This document shows positions 12,401-21,216 of a stretch of 64,000 bases of DNA, piece by piece. The notes under the pieces were generated by a model. That model was not told the DNA's origin, searched no databases, and worked only from the letters and a program-made list of their open reading frames with translations. Source of the DNA: Chitinophagaceae bacterium. GTDB taxonomy: Bacteria > Bacteroidota > Bacteroidia > Chitinophagales > Chitinophagaceae. The position numbers and the translations under genes were made by a program. Position 1 is the first letter of the stretch; each line of letters begins with the position of its first letter. The stretch spans positions 89,592-153,591 of the forward strand of contig JANPZZ010000012.1 of the NCBI GenBank assembly GCA_024707305.1, written 5' to 3'.

Positions 12401-13176
12401 CCATCGACTGGAACCGCGATGATGAAATTGGGGATCTGGTAAAGGAGTATAATAAGATGGTGGATAAACTGGAAGCATCAGCCGAAGCACTGGCGAAAAA
12501 CGAAAGGGAAGGGGCCTGGCGCGAGATGGCAAGGCAGGTGGCGCACGAAATTAAAAACCCGCTGACGCCAATGAAACTGAGTATTCAATATCTGCAAAAA
12601 GCGGTAGACAGCAACCAGCCTAATGTGAAAGAACTTTCCGGCAATGTGGCGCGAACGCTGGTTGAACAGATTGATCACTTATCGAAAATCGCTGCCGACT
12701 TCTCCCAGTTTGCCAATATCGGCTACACCAATGCAGAGAATTTCGATCTGCATAGCGTATTGCGTTCCTTACAGGAATTATATCGTGCCGATCCCAATAT
12801 TGATTTCACCTGGAGGGCTGTAAGTCGTGAGATCCGGATTTATGCTGATATAACGCAAATGAACAGGCTCTTCACCAACCTGTTTGCAAACGCGGTGGAA
12901 GCCTGTGCCGGCCAGTATTGCAAAATAGAAGTGGACGAGCGTGTGATAGACAACAAAGTGCAGATACGCGTGCGCGATAATGGTGAAGGAATTCCTGCAG
13001 AGATGCAATCACGCATATTCATTCCCAATTTTACAACGAAATCGTCAGGTACAGGGCTGGGTCTTGCGATGTGTAAAGGCATCGTAGAACAAGCCAAAGG
13101 ACGAATCTGGTTTGAAACGGAGCAGGGCGTGGGAACCAGCTTTTATGTAGAGCTGCCACTTGCTGAAGAAGCGTAA
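9414..13176 (+). CDS. NtrY-like membrane sensor histidine kinase (frameshifted)
   Basis: A large sensor kinase of about 1,250 residues. The N-terminal half has a signal-anchor helix (GLLILSALLFTFSIVF), an extracytoplasmic domain and about seven membrane helices. A second sensory domain, another helix (LNAFILLIAGLIALMITNRI), a HAMP domain (DDEIGDLVKEYNKMVDKLE), a HisKA domain with the phospho-acceptor box HEIKNPLTPMK and a HATPase_c domain (NLFANAVEA, DNGEGIP, GTGLGLAMCKGIV) follow. No receiver domain is attached and no response regulator lies beside it. The frame breaks near 10905 in AAAAA; with four A the reading KFYAEKLTVQTDPSSERL is continuous. It starts with GTG at 9414, overlapping the mazG stop. 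Confidence 0.88.
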
Positions 13177-13181
13177 ATAAA

Positions 13182-14855
13182 TCAGGACGCTGATCGCCCC
13201 TGCTCAATAAATTTTACAAACTCATCGCGCGTAAAACTGGAGAGGTTCCCTTCTTTTGTCAGCAGTCCTTTTTGTGCAGCCAGTACACCGTATTTAATAT
13301 CATCATAACCTTCAATGCTGTGTGCATCGGGGTTGATGGATAATAAAACGCCGTTTGCGCGTGCTTTGGCCACCCATTTCCAGTCGAGATCGAGCCGACG
13401 CGGATGCGCATTGATTTCGAGTACAACACCCTGCGCTGCGCAGGCATCTATCAGCACTTCATGATTTACAGGATAACCTTTCCTGCTTAACAGCAGACGC
13501 CCTGTAGGATGGCCCAAAATGCGTACATACGGGTTTGATATCGCCCGCAGCAATCTTGCCATCGCTTTCTCTTCCGTCATTTTGAGATTGCTGTGAATGG
13601 ATGCAATCACGAGGTCGAAGCTGGCGAGTACATCATCCGTGTAATCGAGGCTGCCGTCGGTGAGAATATCGCACTCAATACTTTTGAAAATACGGAACGG
13701 GTACAGCTTTTTGTTGAGCTCGTCTATTTGTTTATGCTGCTCAATAATTCTTTCTTCACTCAGGCCTTTTGCATAAGCAGCCGCTTTTGAGTGATCGGAA
13801 ATCACCAGGTATTCAAATCCTTTTTGAATACAGGCAACCGCCATTTCTTCAAGACTGTTAGTACCATCGCTCCAGGTACTGTGACTGTGAATGATGCCTT
13901 TTATTTCATTTGTTTGAATCAACGCTGCTGCAGTTGTTTCATTGAAAGAAGAAAGGATTGACGCATCGTCGCGGAGAAAGGGAGGGATATAAGGGACACC
14001 AGCCCGGTTGAAAATTTCGCGATCATCTACTCCTTCGATGTCAGTTGGTATAGCAAATTTTGCCAAAAATGTTTTTACAAAATCCGCGCTACCGGTACTA
14101 CCGAATAAACGTGCAGGTAATGGATCGAGACCGAGATTTAATCGCAGTTTCAAGCCATTTTTTAATTTGTATAAAAGTGTGGATTCAGTTTCTTCCAGTA
14201 ATTCGGGCGGTTGTGCAGAATGGAATTTCGGTTTTGCAGCAGCTACATCTGCCATCACTTCAAAAGTCAATTCTTCCAATGTAAGATCCTGGCGAAGATA
14301 ATCTGCCGTAACGGCTACCTTATCTGCGCCGAATAATTTTTTGAGATAGCCATCAATTTGTGGAAACAGGGTTTCCATTTCTGCATAGAGATAATGTCCC
14401 TGGTTCTGGAGATAATATTCAATTCCTTCCTGTATGTTTTGTTGCGTCTTTGCACCGAAGCCTTTGAAACGTGTGAGGCGGTTTTCATGACAGGCATATA
14501 GCAATTCACCCAGTGATTCAATTTCCATTTCTTTCCAGATGGTATGAATCTTTTTTGGACCCAGTCCTTTTACCTGCAACATTTCGATAACTCCCGGAGG
14601 TGTGGCTGCAAGAATTTCTTCGAGTGAAGATAATTTTCCGGTGTCGAGCATTTCCATCACCTTTTGTCCCACACTTCCATTCATTCCACGCAAGGTAGGA
14701 ATCACATCACGTGGCATGGTCGACAATACGGAATCGAGTTGTTCTATGTTATAAGCTGCGATAGAATAGGTTCTCGACTTGAAAGAATTCTCCCCATGAA
14801 TATCCATGAGTTTGGAAAGAAGGGCGAAGTGATCGGCGATTGCAGAATTGGTCAT
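13182..14855 (-). CDS. PolX-type protein: HhH and PHP domains with decayed polymerase site
   Basis: The 557 residues follow the bacterial family X layout: N-terminal 8-kDa-like and helix-hairpin-helix segments (GMNGSVGQKVMEML, VKGLGPKKIHTIW, FKGFGAKTQQNIQEGIEYYL), a nucleotidyltransferase-like middle, then a C-terminal PHP phosphoesterase domain. The PHP metal ligands look complete: IHSHSTWSDG, VISDHSKA, SIECDI, ASIHSN, ILGHPTGRL, EINAHP and NPDAHS. The middle domain lacks the GSxRR...E..GDxD catalytic signature; the aligned stretch reads TADYLRQDLTLEELTFEVMA. It is therefore probably a 3'-5' exonuclease or phosphatase rather than a polymerase. It converges with the kinase gene, with 5 bp between the stops. 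Confidence 0.88.
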   Translation of the reverse strand: MTNSAIADHFALLSKLMDIHGENSFKSRTYSIAAYNIEQLDSVLSTMPRDVIPTLRGMNGSVGQKVMEMLDTGKLSSLEEILAATPPGVIEMLQVKGLGPKKIHTIWKEMEIESLGELLYACHENRLTRFKGFGAKTQQNIQEGIEYYLQNQGHYLYAEMETLFPQIDGYLKKLFGADKVAVTADYLRQDLTLEELTFEVMADVAAAKPKFHSAQPPELLEETESTLLYKLKNGLKLRLNLGLDPLPARLFGSTGSADFVKTFLAKFAIPTDIEGVDDREIFNRAGVPYIPPFLRDDASILSSFNETTAAALIQTNEIKGIIHSHSTWSDGTNSLEEMAVACIQKGFEYLVISDHSKAAAYAKGLSEERIIEQHKQIDELNKKLYPFRIFKSIECDILTDGSLDYTDDVLASFDLVIASIHSNLKMTEEKAMARLLRAISNPYVRILGHPTGRLLLSRKGYPVNHEVLIDACAAQGVVLEINAHPRRLDLDWKWVAKARANGVLLSINPDAHSIEGYDDIKYGVLAAQKGLLTKEGNLSSFTRDEFVKFIEQGRSAS

Positions 14856-14940
14856 GGGTTGTGTAATTGAGAAGTCGGGTGATTACAGAATGCAAAAGTA
14901 ACCATGAGGGGATATATCTTTTCCAGTGTAGGGGGTATGT

Positions 14941-14975
14941 AAAAGAAAAAGTCCCGGCGGTTGCCAGGACTTTCT
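14941..14975 (-). terminator. Intrinsic terminator of the H1-like gene
   Basis: On the minus strand, AAAGTCCTGG pairs imperfectly with CCGGGACTTT around a short loop and is followed by a T-rich run (TTTTTCTTTTAC). It lies about 25 bp after the H1-like stop codon and also separates that gene from the PolX gene on the same strand. Confidence 0.6.
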
Positions 14976-14996
14976 ATTACTTCAAGAAATAATAAA

Positions 14997-15128
14997 TTAT
15001 TTCTTTTTAGCTGCTTTCTTCTTAGGAGCGGCTTTTTTAGCTGCTTTTTTCTTTGGAGCTGCTTTTTTCTTAACCGCTGCTTTCTTTTTAGGAGCTGCTT
15101 TTTTAGCGGCTTTTTTCTTTGTTGCCAT
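14997..15128 (-). CDS. Histone H1-like Lys/Ala/Pro-rich protein
   Basis: A 43-residue ORF from ATG 15126-15128 encodes almost only K, A and P in repeats of the type KKAAPKKKAA. This matches the small histone H1-like (Hc1-type) proteins widespread in Bacteroidota, thought to bind DNA non-specifically. There is no folded domain. The codon run AAA/AAG plus GCT/GCA makes the DNA highly repetitive. A terminator follows the gene. Confidence 0.8.
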   Translation of the reverse strand: MATKKKAAKKAAPKKKAAVKKKAAPKKKAAKKAAPKKKAAKKK

Positions 15129-15233
15129 TTTTGTAGAATTTAATGTTTAGTAAAATGGGTTATCAATAGTAAAAATAATAATTATTTTATACTACCCAAA
15201 TTTTTTTTCCACAAAAAATAGCAAACCAACAAA

Positions 15234-15503
15234 TTAGGCCTCAGCTGCTACTTGTTCTGCTACTGAAACATAAGTGCGGTTGTTTCTTCCTTTACGGAAT
15301 TCAACAACACCGTCACTCAATGCAAACAGTGTATAGTCTTTACCAACACCTACGTTTTTACCAGGATGATAAACGGTACCGCGCTGACGCACGATAATGT
15401 TTCCGGCAATAGCAGGTTGACCACCGAAGATCTTTACTCCGAGACGTTTGCTCTGTGAGTCGCGACCATTCTTTACACTACCTTCTCCTTTCTTATGTGC
15501 CAT
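15234..15503 (-). CDS. rpmA: 50S ribosomal protein L27
   Basis: An 89-residue protein starting [17 protein letters not shown], with [40 protein letters not shown] and [11 protein letters not shown], the conserved L27 sequence. L27 sits at the peptidyl-transferase centre of the large subunit. The N-terminus begins directly with AHKKG, without the Firmicutes-type cleaved extension. It lies about 100 bp downstream of rplU on the same strand, the usual rplU-rpmA operon. Confidence 0.98.
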   Translation of the reverse strand: MAHKKGEGSVKNGRDSQSKRLGVKIFGGQPAIAGNIIVRQRGTVYHPGKNVGVGKDYTLFALSDGVVEFRKGRNNRTYVSVAEQVAAEA

Positions 15504-15606
15504 TGTATAGAGAGTTTAAAGTTTTTTGTTTTTGTTTATCGTTGTTTGTTTTTGAGGTTGATGAGATAATTCATATTTCATCATTCATCAAAAACAAAGA
15601 ACCAGC

Positions 15607-15906
15607 TTATGCACTCAGGTTAGTAACCTTGATTTTAGTATAGGCTGTACGGTGTCCTTTCTTTTTGTGGAAACCTTTTCTTCTTTTTTGTTTGTAGGCA
15701 ATCACGGTATCACCTTTAACGTGATCCAGGATTTCAGCCTGTACTTTTGCATTGGTAGAGCCAACGCTTAATTTACCATCGGCATCAACAAGCAAAACTT
15801 CCAGTTCTACTTTGTCACCGGCGTTACCGCCCAGGTGGGGAACAAACAGGGTTTGATCTTTCTCTACTTTGAACTGTTGTCCGGCTACTTTTATTACAGC
15901 TATCAT
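15607..15906 (-). CDS. rplU: 50S ribosomal protein L21
   Basis: A 99-residue protein reading IAVIKVAGQQFKVEKDQTLF at the start, with VIAYKQKRRKGFHKKKGHR and TAYTKIKV at the end: the complete L21 sequence, including the basic 23S rRNA-binding motif KRRKGFHKKKGHR. First gene of the rplU-rpmA operon; a promoter is visible just upstream. Confidence 0.98.
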   Translation of the reverse strand: MIAVIKVAGQQFKVEKDQTLFVPHLGGNAGDKVELEVLLVDADGKLSVGSTNAKVQAEILDHVKGDTVIAYKQKRRKGFHKKKGHRTAYTKIKVTNLSA

Positions 15907-15924
15907 AATCTGAAATTAGGGATG

Positions 15925-15954
15925 CAAAGGTAAGGGGAAATATTGAAGTCACAA
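15925..15954 (-). promoter_or_regulatory. Bacteroidota-type promoter of rplU-rpmA
   Basis: Read on the minus strand: TTG (15954-15952), a spacer of 19 bases, then TACCTTTG (15932-15925). This fits the Bacteroidota primary-sigma consensus TTG-N19-21-TAnnTTTG. The start site would fall about 10-15 bases before the rplU ATG, leaving a short leader. The remaining sequence up to the GH3 gene at 16119 holds no gene; a second TATCTTTG-like box occurs on each strand (16011-16018 plus, about 16073-16080 minus) without a properly spaced TTG. Confidence 0.72.
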
Positions 15955-16118
15955 ACAGGTTGTCAAAGTTTTATCTGTGTTAATTTACCGATCTTGTTTA
16001 CCTGTTCCTTTATCTTTGTTTATTCGGGTGGCCGATAAGCAGCGGCAACACCCCGAGACCCGCGCTGCGGGAATGCAAAGATAGGACAAATTTTATCGGG
16101 TATTTAAACTACTAGTCG

Positions 16119-17615
16119 TTGAAAATCAAATCAATACTAGCGAAACCGTTCGCTTCCTATATCTATAAGGGGATCCGAAAAGGCATGGGCACAGCCCTGG
16201 CCGATCAGGACGCCATCCTGAAAATGTTGATCCGCGAAGGCCGGAAAACGGTGTATGGAAAAGAAACCGGCCTGGATAAATTGGGCAAATATGATGAATT
16301 TAAGCAGGCAGTGCCCATCCGGGATTACGAGCAGCTGCGCCCTTATATCGACCAGGTGAAGGAGGGAAAACACAATGTTTTGTGGAAAGGGAAACCCATC
16401 TATTTCGCCAAAACTTCGGGTACAACCAGCGGCACCAAGTATATTCCTATTACAAAAGACAGTATCGACAACCATATTAATACAGCACGGAATGCGCTGC
16501 TTTGTTATATGGCCGAAACGGGAAATACGCGGTTTGCCGACGGAAAAATGATTTTTCTCTCGGGGTCTCCCGAGTTGGAGCGCGTGGGAGGAATTCCTAC
16601 GGGTCGCTTGAGTGGGATCGTGAATCACCATGTGCCACGTTACCTGCGTACGAACCAGCTCCCTTCTTACGAAACCAATTGTATTGAAGACTGGGAAACC
16701 AAACTCGGCAAAATAGTGGAGGAAACGATCAATAAGGATATGACGCTGATCTCGGGTATTCCACCGTGGATGCAGATGTATTTCGACGAGTTGATGAAGC
16801 GGACCCAGAAGAAAGTAGGGGATATATTTCCAAACTTCAGTGTGATGGTGCAGGGTGGCGTAAACTTCGAACCCTATCGCGCGAAGTTGCTGGAAAGTAT
16901 TGGCCGCAAAGTGGATACCATCGAACTATTCCCTGCCAGCGAAGGCTTCTTTGCCTTTCAGGACACGCAAAAAGCGGAAGGACTGCTTTTGAATACCAAT
17001 AGCGGCATCTTTTTTGAGTTTGTGCCGGCCGGTGAGATACACAATGAAAACCCGACACGTTTGTCGCTGCATGAGGTAAAACTGGGTGAGAACTACGCTG
17101 TTATCATTAACAGCAACGCCGGACTCTGGGGATATAACCTGGGTGATACGGTAAAATTCGTTTCACTCAACCCTTATCGCCTCGTGGTGACGGGAAGAAC
17201 CAAACATTTTATTTCTGCCTTCGGCGAACACGTAATAGGAGAGGAAGTGGAATATAGCCTGTTGAAAGCTGCTGCAGAAGAGAATGTACGCATTACCGAA
17301 TTTACCGTAGCACCCTATGTGAGCGAAGGGGAAGGAAAATCATATCACGAATGGTTTATTGAATTTGAAAATAAACCCGAGAACATGCAGGCGTTTGCCG
17401 ATAAAGTAGAAGAGAACCTGCGAAATAAAAATGTGTATTACGACGACCTGATAACCGGTAATATTTTACGTCCGCTGAAGCTTACACCCGTGAGGAAAAA
17501 TGGGTTCATTGATTATATGAAATCCATTGGCAAACTGGGTGGGCAAAACAAAGTGCCACGTTTAAGCAATGACCGAAAAATTGCGGAAGTGCTGGAACAG
17601 TGGAAGGAATCATGA
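16119..17615 (+). CDS. GH3 auxin-responsive promoter family protein (acyl-adenylating enzyme)
   Basis: A 498-residue protein of the bacterial GH3 family, relatives of plant acyl-acid-amido synthetases. The ATP/AMP motif TSGTTSGTKYIPI is at residues 99-111, followed by PASEGFFAFQ and YNLGDTVKFVS-TGRTKHFISAFGEHV, which match GH3 motifs II and III. Substrates of bacterial members are not established; acyl adenylation with amide transfer is inferred from the family. The start is TTG at 16119: no ATG lies upstream in frame, and the next ATG would cut conserved N-terminal residues. It is followed by dxr after about 50 bp. Confidence 0.9.
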   Translation: MKIKSILAKPFASYIYKGIRKGMGTALADQDAILKMLIREGRKTVYGKETGLDKLGKYDEFKQAVPIRDYEQLRPYIDQVKEGKHNVLWKGKPIYFAKTSGTTSGTKYIPITKDSIDNHINTARNALLCYMAETGNTRFADGKMIFLSGSPELERVGGIPTGRLSGIVNHHVPRYLRTNQLPSYETNCIEDWETKLGKIVEETINKDMTLISGIPPWMQMYFDELMKRTQKKVGDIFPNFSVMVQGGVNFEPYRAKLLESIGRKVDTIELFPASEGFFAFQDTQKAEGLLLNTNSGIFFEFVPAGEIHNENPTRLSLHEVKLGENYAVIINSNAGLWGYNLGDTVKFVSLNPYRLVVTGRTKHFISAFGEHVIGEEVEYSLLKAAAEENVRITEFTVAPYVSEGEGKSYHEWFIEFENKPENMQAFADKVEENLRNKNVYYDDLITGNILRPLKLTPVRKNGFIDYMKSIGKLGGQNKVPRLSNDRKIAEVLEQWKES

Positions 17616-17663
17616 AAAAGAAGGCAGCAATGTCTTATCTTTTCAACGAATCAGAACAGATCC

Positions 17664-18872
17664 ATGACTGATAAACACAAATCACAGAAGACTGTTGAGG
17701 GCACGCCATCTGATATGGCGCGGCGCCGGATTGCGGTGTTTGGTTCCACGGGTTCAATCGGAACGCAGGCATTGGAAGTCATTGCCGCGAACCCCAACCT
17801 GTTTAGCGCCGAAATTCTCACGGCCCAGTCAAACGATGAATTGCTGGTAAAACAGGCACTGAAATTTCAACCCAACCTCGTTGTAATTGGCGACGAGAAA
17901 AAATATGAAAAGGTAAAAGCGGGTCTTGCTGCCACCGACATCAAAGTCTTTGCCGGCGAAAAGGCACTGGAAGAAGCGGCGGGTATGGATTGTTATGATC
18001 TGATGCTGGCAGCGATTGTGGGATATGCAGGACTGCGCCCCACATTGCAGGCTATTCGCCAGGGTAAACCCGTTGCGCTGGCCAATAAAGAAACGCTTGT
18101 TGTTGCCGGCGACATTGTGATCAAAACCGCCGTTGAAAACCGGGTGCCAATTATTCCTGTTGACTCAGAACATTCAGCGATTTTTCAATGTCTTGTTGGT
18201 GAAACGCGCAACAAGATTGAGAAAATAGTTCTTACCGCATCGGGCGGCCCATTCCTTGGCCGTAAACCGAATTACCTGGTGAATGTAAAACGCGAGCATG
18301 CGTTGCAACATCCCAACTGGAGTATGGGGGCCAAGATTTCGATCGATTCTGCCACTTTAATGAATAAAGGGCTGGAGATGATTGAAGCAAAATGGCTGTT
18401 TAATCTGGAACCCGACCAGATACAGGTGGTGATACATCCGCAGAGCATCATCCATAGCATGGTGCAGTTTGAAGATGGCAGTATAAAAGCGCAGATGGGA
18501 TTGCCGGATATGAAGTTGCCCATCCAATACGGTTTATCCTTTCCGCAACGGATCCCCAACCAGTTTCCACGTCTCGACTTCCGTAAGTTCAACACACTTA
18601 CGTTTGAAGAACCAGACATGCGCACCTTCCGCAACCTGGGTCTTGCGATTGAAGCATTGGAGAAAGGCGGCAACCTGGCGGCGATAATGAATGCGGCGAA
18701 TGAAATTGCGGTGTATGCTTTTTTGCGCAACCGGGTAAACTTTCTCGACATGACCGACGTGATCGAGAAAACCATGCATAAAATACCATTCATCAAAGAG
18801 CCCACACTGGAAGAATACCTGGAAAGCGATGGCGAAGCAAGAAGTTATGCCGCGGACCTCATCAAACTCTAA
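17664..18872 (+). CDS. dxr: 1-deoxy-D-xylulose 5-phosphate reductoisomerase
   Basis: Dxr converts 1-deoxy-D-xylulose 5-phosphate to 2-C-methyl-D-erythritol 4-phosphate with NADPH, the committed step of the non-mevalonate isoprenoid pathway. Visible are the nucleotide-binding motif VFGSTGSIGTQAL (residues 25-37), KPVALANKETLVVAGD, the metal site VDSEHSAIFQ, SGGPF, HPNWSMGAKISIDSATLMNKGLE-type sequence and HPQSIIHSMV. With the ATG at 17664 it has 402 residues; the conserved fold begins only near residue 21, so ATG 17715 (MARRRIAVFG) is an alternative start. It is followed by rseP after about 96 bp. Confidence 0.97.
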   Translation: MTDKHKSQKTVEGTPSDMARRRIAVFGSTGSIGTQALEVIAANPNLFSAEILTAQSNDELLVKQALKFQPNLVVIGDEKKYEKVKAGLAATDIKVFAGEKALEEAAGMDCYDLMLAAIVGYAGLRPTLQAIRQGKPVALANKETLVVAGDIVIKTAVENRVPIIPVDSEHSAIFQCLVGETRNKIEKIVLTASGGPFLGRKPNYLVNVKREHALQHPNWSMGAKISIDSATLMNKGLEMIEAKWLFNLEPDQIQVVIHPQSIIHSMVQFEDGSIKAQMGLPDMKLPIQYGLSFPQRIPNQFPRLDFRKFNTLTFEEPDMRTFRNLGLAIEALEKGGNLAAIMNAANEIAVYAFLRNRVNFLDMTDVIEKTMHKIPFIKEPTLEEYLESDGEARSYAADLIKL

Positions 18873-18968
18873 TTCCGTTGAAACCCTGCGGTCTCCGGAA
18901 CGGTTTGCAGGAATTCAGAATCCGGGTTAAAAATCAGATATTTGCAATCTTGAAATTTTTTAGACATT

Positions 18969-20340
18969 ATGTTTTTATTGAAAATAGATTGGGGTGGAGT
19001 AGGTGTGCAGGCTGGGCAGCTGTTGCTGGCATTGTCGATATTGATCATCCTTCACGAGTTTGGCCATTATATTACTGCGCGTTGGTTTGGTTGCCGTGTT
19101 GAAAAATTCTTTCTCTTTTTTGATCCCTGGTTTGCGTTGGTGAAAAAGAAAGTGGGCGATACAATTTATGGTATAGGCTGGCTGCCGCTGGGTGGTTATG
19201 TAAAGATTTCGGGTATGATCGACGAGAGCATGGATAAAGAAGCCATGAAGCAACCCGCAAAGCCTTATGAGTTTCGTAGCAAACCCGCCTGGCAGCGATT
19301 GATCATCATGCTAGGTGGTATCATCATGAACGTGCTGGTGGCATTTGTTGTATATGCATTTGTGTTGATGATCTGGGGCGAACGTCGTACACCCATGAAC
19401 ACCGTGAAGGAAGGAATCTGGATCCGCGACAGCCTGATGTATGAAATTGGTTTGCGTAATGGCGACCAGATTAAAGCGATCAATGGTGAGCCCGTTACTT
19501 ATTTCGAGCGCCTGGGTGCCGATGTAATCATGGGAAAAAATATTGACCTGGTTCGTGACGGGAAAGAAGTACATCTTGAATTACCCACACGTTTGATTGG
19601 AATGTTGGTGGAGAATAAAAAAGAAAAGAAGGTATTTGTTTCACCAACGCCTGTCGACAATCGTGGGAGAATATTCGGAAAAAGACTCTTCCTTTGCGAA
19701 TGTTGCGGGTTTACGACATAGAGATCAGATTCTCGCCGTTGATGGCACGCCGGTTCATTATTATGATGAGATCATTCCGTTGGTAGGTAAAAAGTCAGGA
19801 AGCCAGGTTGAGTTAACTGTATTAAGAGGAACGGATACGCTTAATATCACCAGTAAAGTGAGCGAAGCGGGCCTCGCAGGTATTCCTTATTTAAGTGATA
19901 AAGAAAACCAGGAACTGGGCTATTATAGAACAGATGTAAAGAAGTATGGCTTCTTCGCATCATTCCCTGCAGCGGTACGTAAAACAGGCGAAACCCTGCA
20001 GAATTATATCGATCAGTTTAAGATCATCCTGAATCCCGAAACAGAAGGGTATAAGGCTGTAGGTGGATTTAAAGCGATTGGTTCTGTGTTCCCCACGGTT
20101 TGGGATTGGGAATCGTTTTGGAATATCACGGCATTTTTGTCGGTTATCCTGGCCTTTATGAACTTATTACCTATTCCTGCGTTAGATGGTGGGCACGTGA
20201 TGTTCACGCTTTATGAAATGATCAGCGGCCGCAAACCGAATGAAAAATTCCTGGAATACGCGCAGATGGTGGGAATGGTGCTGTTGTTGTTGTTGATGCT
20301 GTATGCGAATGGGAATGATTGGTTTGGATGGGGAAGCTAG
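18969..20340 (+). CDS. rseP: Site-2 protease RseP (frameshifted)
   Basis: RseP is an intramembrane zinc metalloprotease that releases membrane-tethered regulators such as anti-sigma factors. The zinc motif HEFGH is at residues 29-33 in the first membrane helix, followed by a GWLPLGGYVKISGM loop. Two PDZ domains follow (RNGDQIKAINGEPV; RHRDQILAVDGTPV), and the C-terminal NLLPIPALDGGHV motif carries the third zinc ligand. One extra G near 19672 breaks the frame between the PDZ domains; removing it gives the continuous VDNRGEYSEKDSSFANVAGL and about 456 residues. Because this gene is usually essential or strongly conserved, a sequencing error is more likely than a real lesion. Confidence 0.93.
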
Positions 20341-20700
20341 AGAGAGAATGGGAAAATGGGAAAATGGGAAAATGTGAAAATGAGGAAATGAGGAAATGAT
20401 GTGGCAATGTGATAATATGGTAATGTGACAATGAAGAATCAAGAAATGCAAGAACAATGTGGTGATGTGATAATGTGGTGATGTGATAATAGAACAATGT
20501 GATGATGTGATAATGAGACGGTGTGAAAAAGGAGTATGGATTTTTGTAACTGTTTTATTAGAGCGAATTGAATAAATGAACGACCAGGTGAATTTGTAAA
20601 TAGAAAAAAGTGAAAATCAAAAATGAGACTTCAGCACCATTTCTCATTTTCACATTTACATATTTTCACATTTTCACATTTTTCTCTGCTCTAGGGTCTG
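20341..20700. repeat. Low-complexity intergenic repeats with inverted arms
   Basis: Positions 20341-20520 consist of degenerate purine-rich units (GGGAAAAT, GATAATGTG, GTGATGTGA). Positions 20643-20690 carry the complementary type (CTCATTTTCACATTT, TTTTCACA), so the two ends could pair over about 40 bp. No gene is visible between rseP and ssrA. The units vary in length and sequence, so this is not a CRISPR array. Confidence 0.7.
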
Positions 20701-20712
20701 TTAACCCGCAAT

Positions 20713-21082
20713 GGGGCTGCACTGGTTTTGACAGCGTAGATCTTTGAAAGTGTAAGCATGCCGAGCGTTGGATAATTAGCTCGTAAATCTGAATATTCAA
20801 ACCATAAATGGCAATACTCAGTATGCCATGGCTGCCTAATCAGTGATTAAGTAGTCATTTGGGCCGCCGGGCCGGTTGTTCTGTTACCACGCCCCGCCGC
20901 CGACTTAAAAACAAAACAGGATGCTGTAACCGAAGGCTGTGACGGTTGCAAAAGACGATCCAGCTAAGTGCGATATTGGTTTGTTCATGTCCTGTATCGC
21001 GCCGACAATTAATCATGAAATAAGCATGTAGAAAGCTTTTGGAGAATATGTTTGGACAGGGGTTCGACTCCCCTCAGCTCCA
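20713..21082 (+). ncRNA. ssrA: Transfer-messenger RNA (tmRNA)
   Basis: tmRNA rescues stalled ribosomes and tags the peptide for degradation. The 5' end GGGGCTGCACTGGTTTTGACAG and the 3' T-arm GGTTCGACTCCCCTCAGCTCCA are the standard tmRNA ends; GGGGCTG pairs with CAGCTCC to form the acceptor stem (one G-U). The tag frame ends GNTQYAMAA followed by TAA (20810-20839), like the usual YALAA endings. Two GC-rich pseudoknot-like segments follow. The 3' CCA is not encoded. It is a one-piece tmRNA, and its 3' end is the probable attachment site of the island that follows. Confidence 0.96.
21055..21082 (+). other. Probable island attachment site (attL) in the ssrA 3' end
   Basis: The last part of ssrA (T-arm and acceptor strand) lies about 135 bp before an integrase gene pointing away from it. 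tmRNA 3' ends are classic targets of tyrosine recombinases. I found no second copy of this sequence in the rest of the window, so attR is probably beyond 64,000 or lost. The exact crossover cannot be seen. Confidence 0.5.
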
Positions 21083-21087
21083 CTTAA

Positions 21088-21130
21088 GGCCCTGATTGTC
21101 AATAAAAGATTATTGATTCTCAGGGCTTTT
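21088..21130 (+). terminator. Intrinsic terminator after ssrA
   Basis: GCCCTGATTGTCAAT and ATTGATTCTCAGGGC form a long, slightly imperfect stem around an AAAAGATT-type loop, followed by TTTTCTTTTCTT. It begins 5-6 bases after the tmRNA and would end its transcription. If the element integrated at ssrA, this terminator belongs to the island side. Confidence 0.8.
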
Positions 21131-21216
21131 CTTTTCTTATTTCTACATAAGATAACATACATTTACGCAAAATAGCCCCTAATTTTAGCCCCCAAAGCCC
21201 CCAATAACCCCTAATT

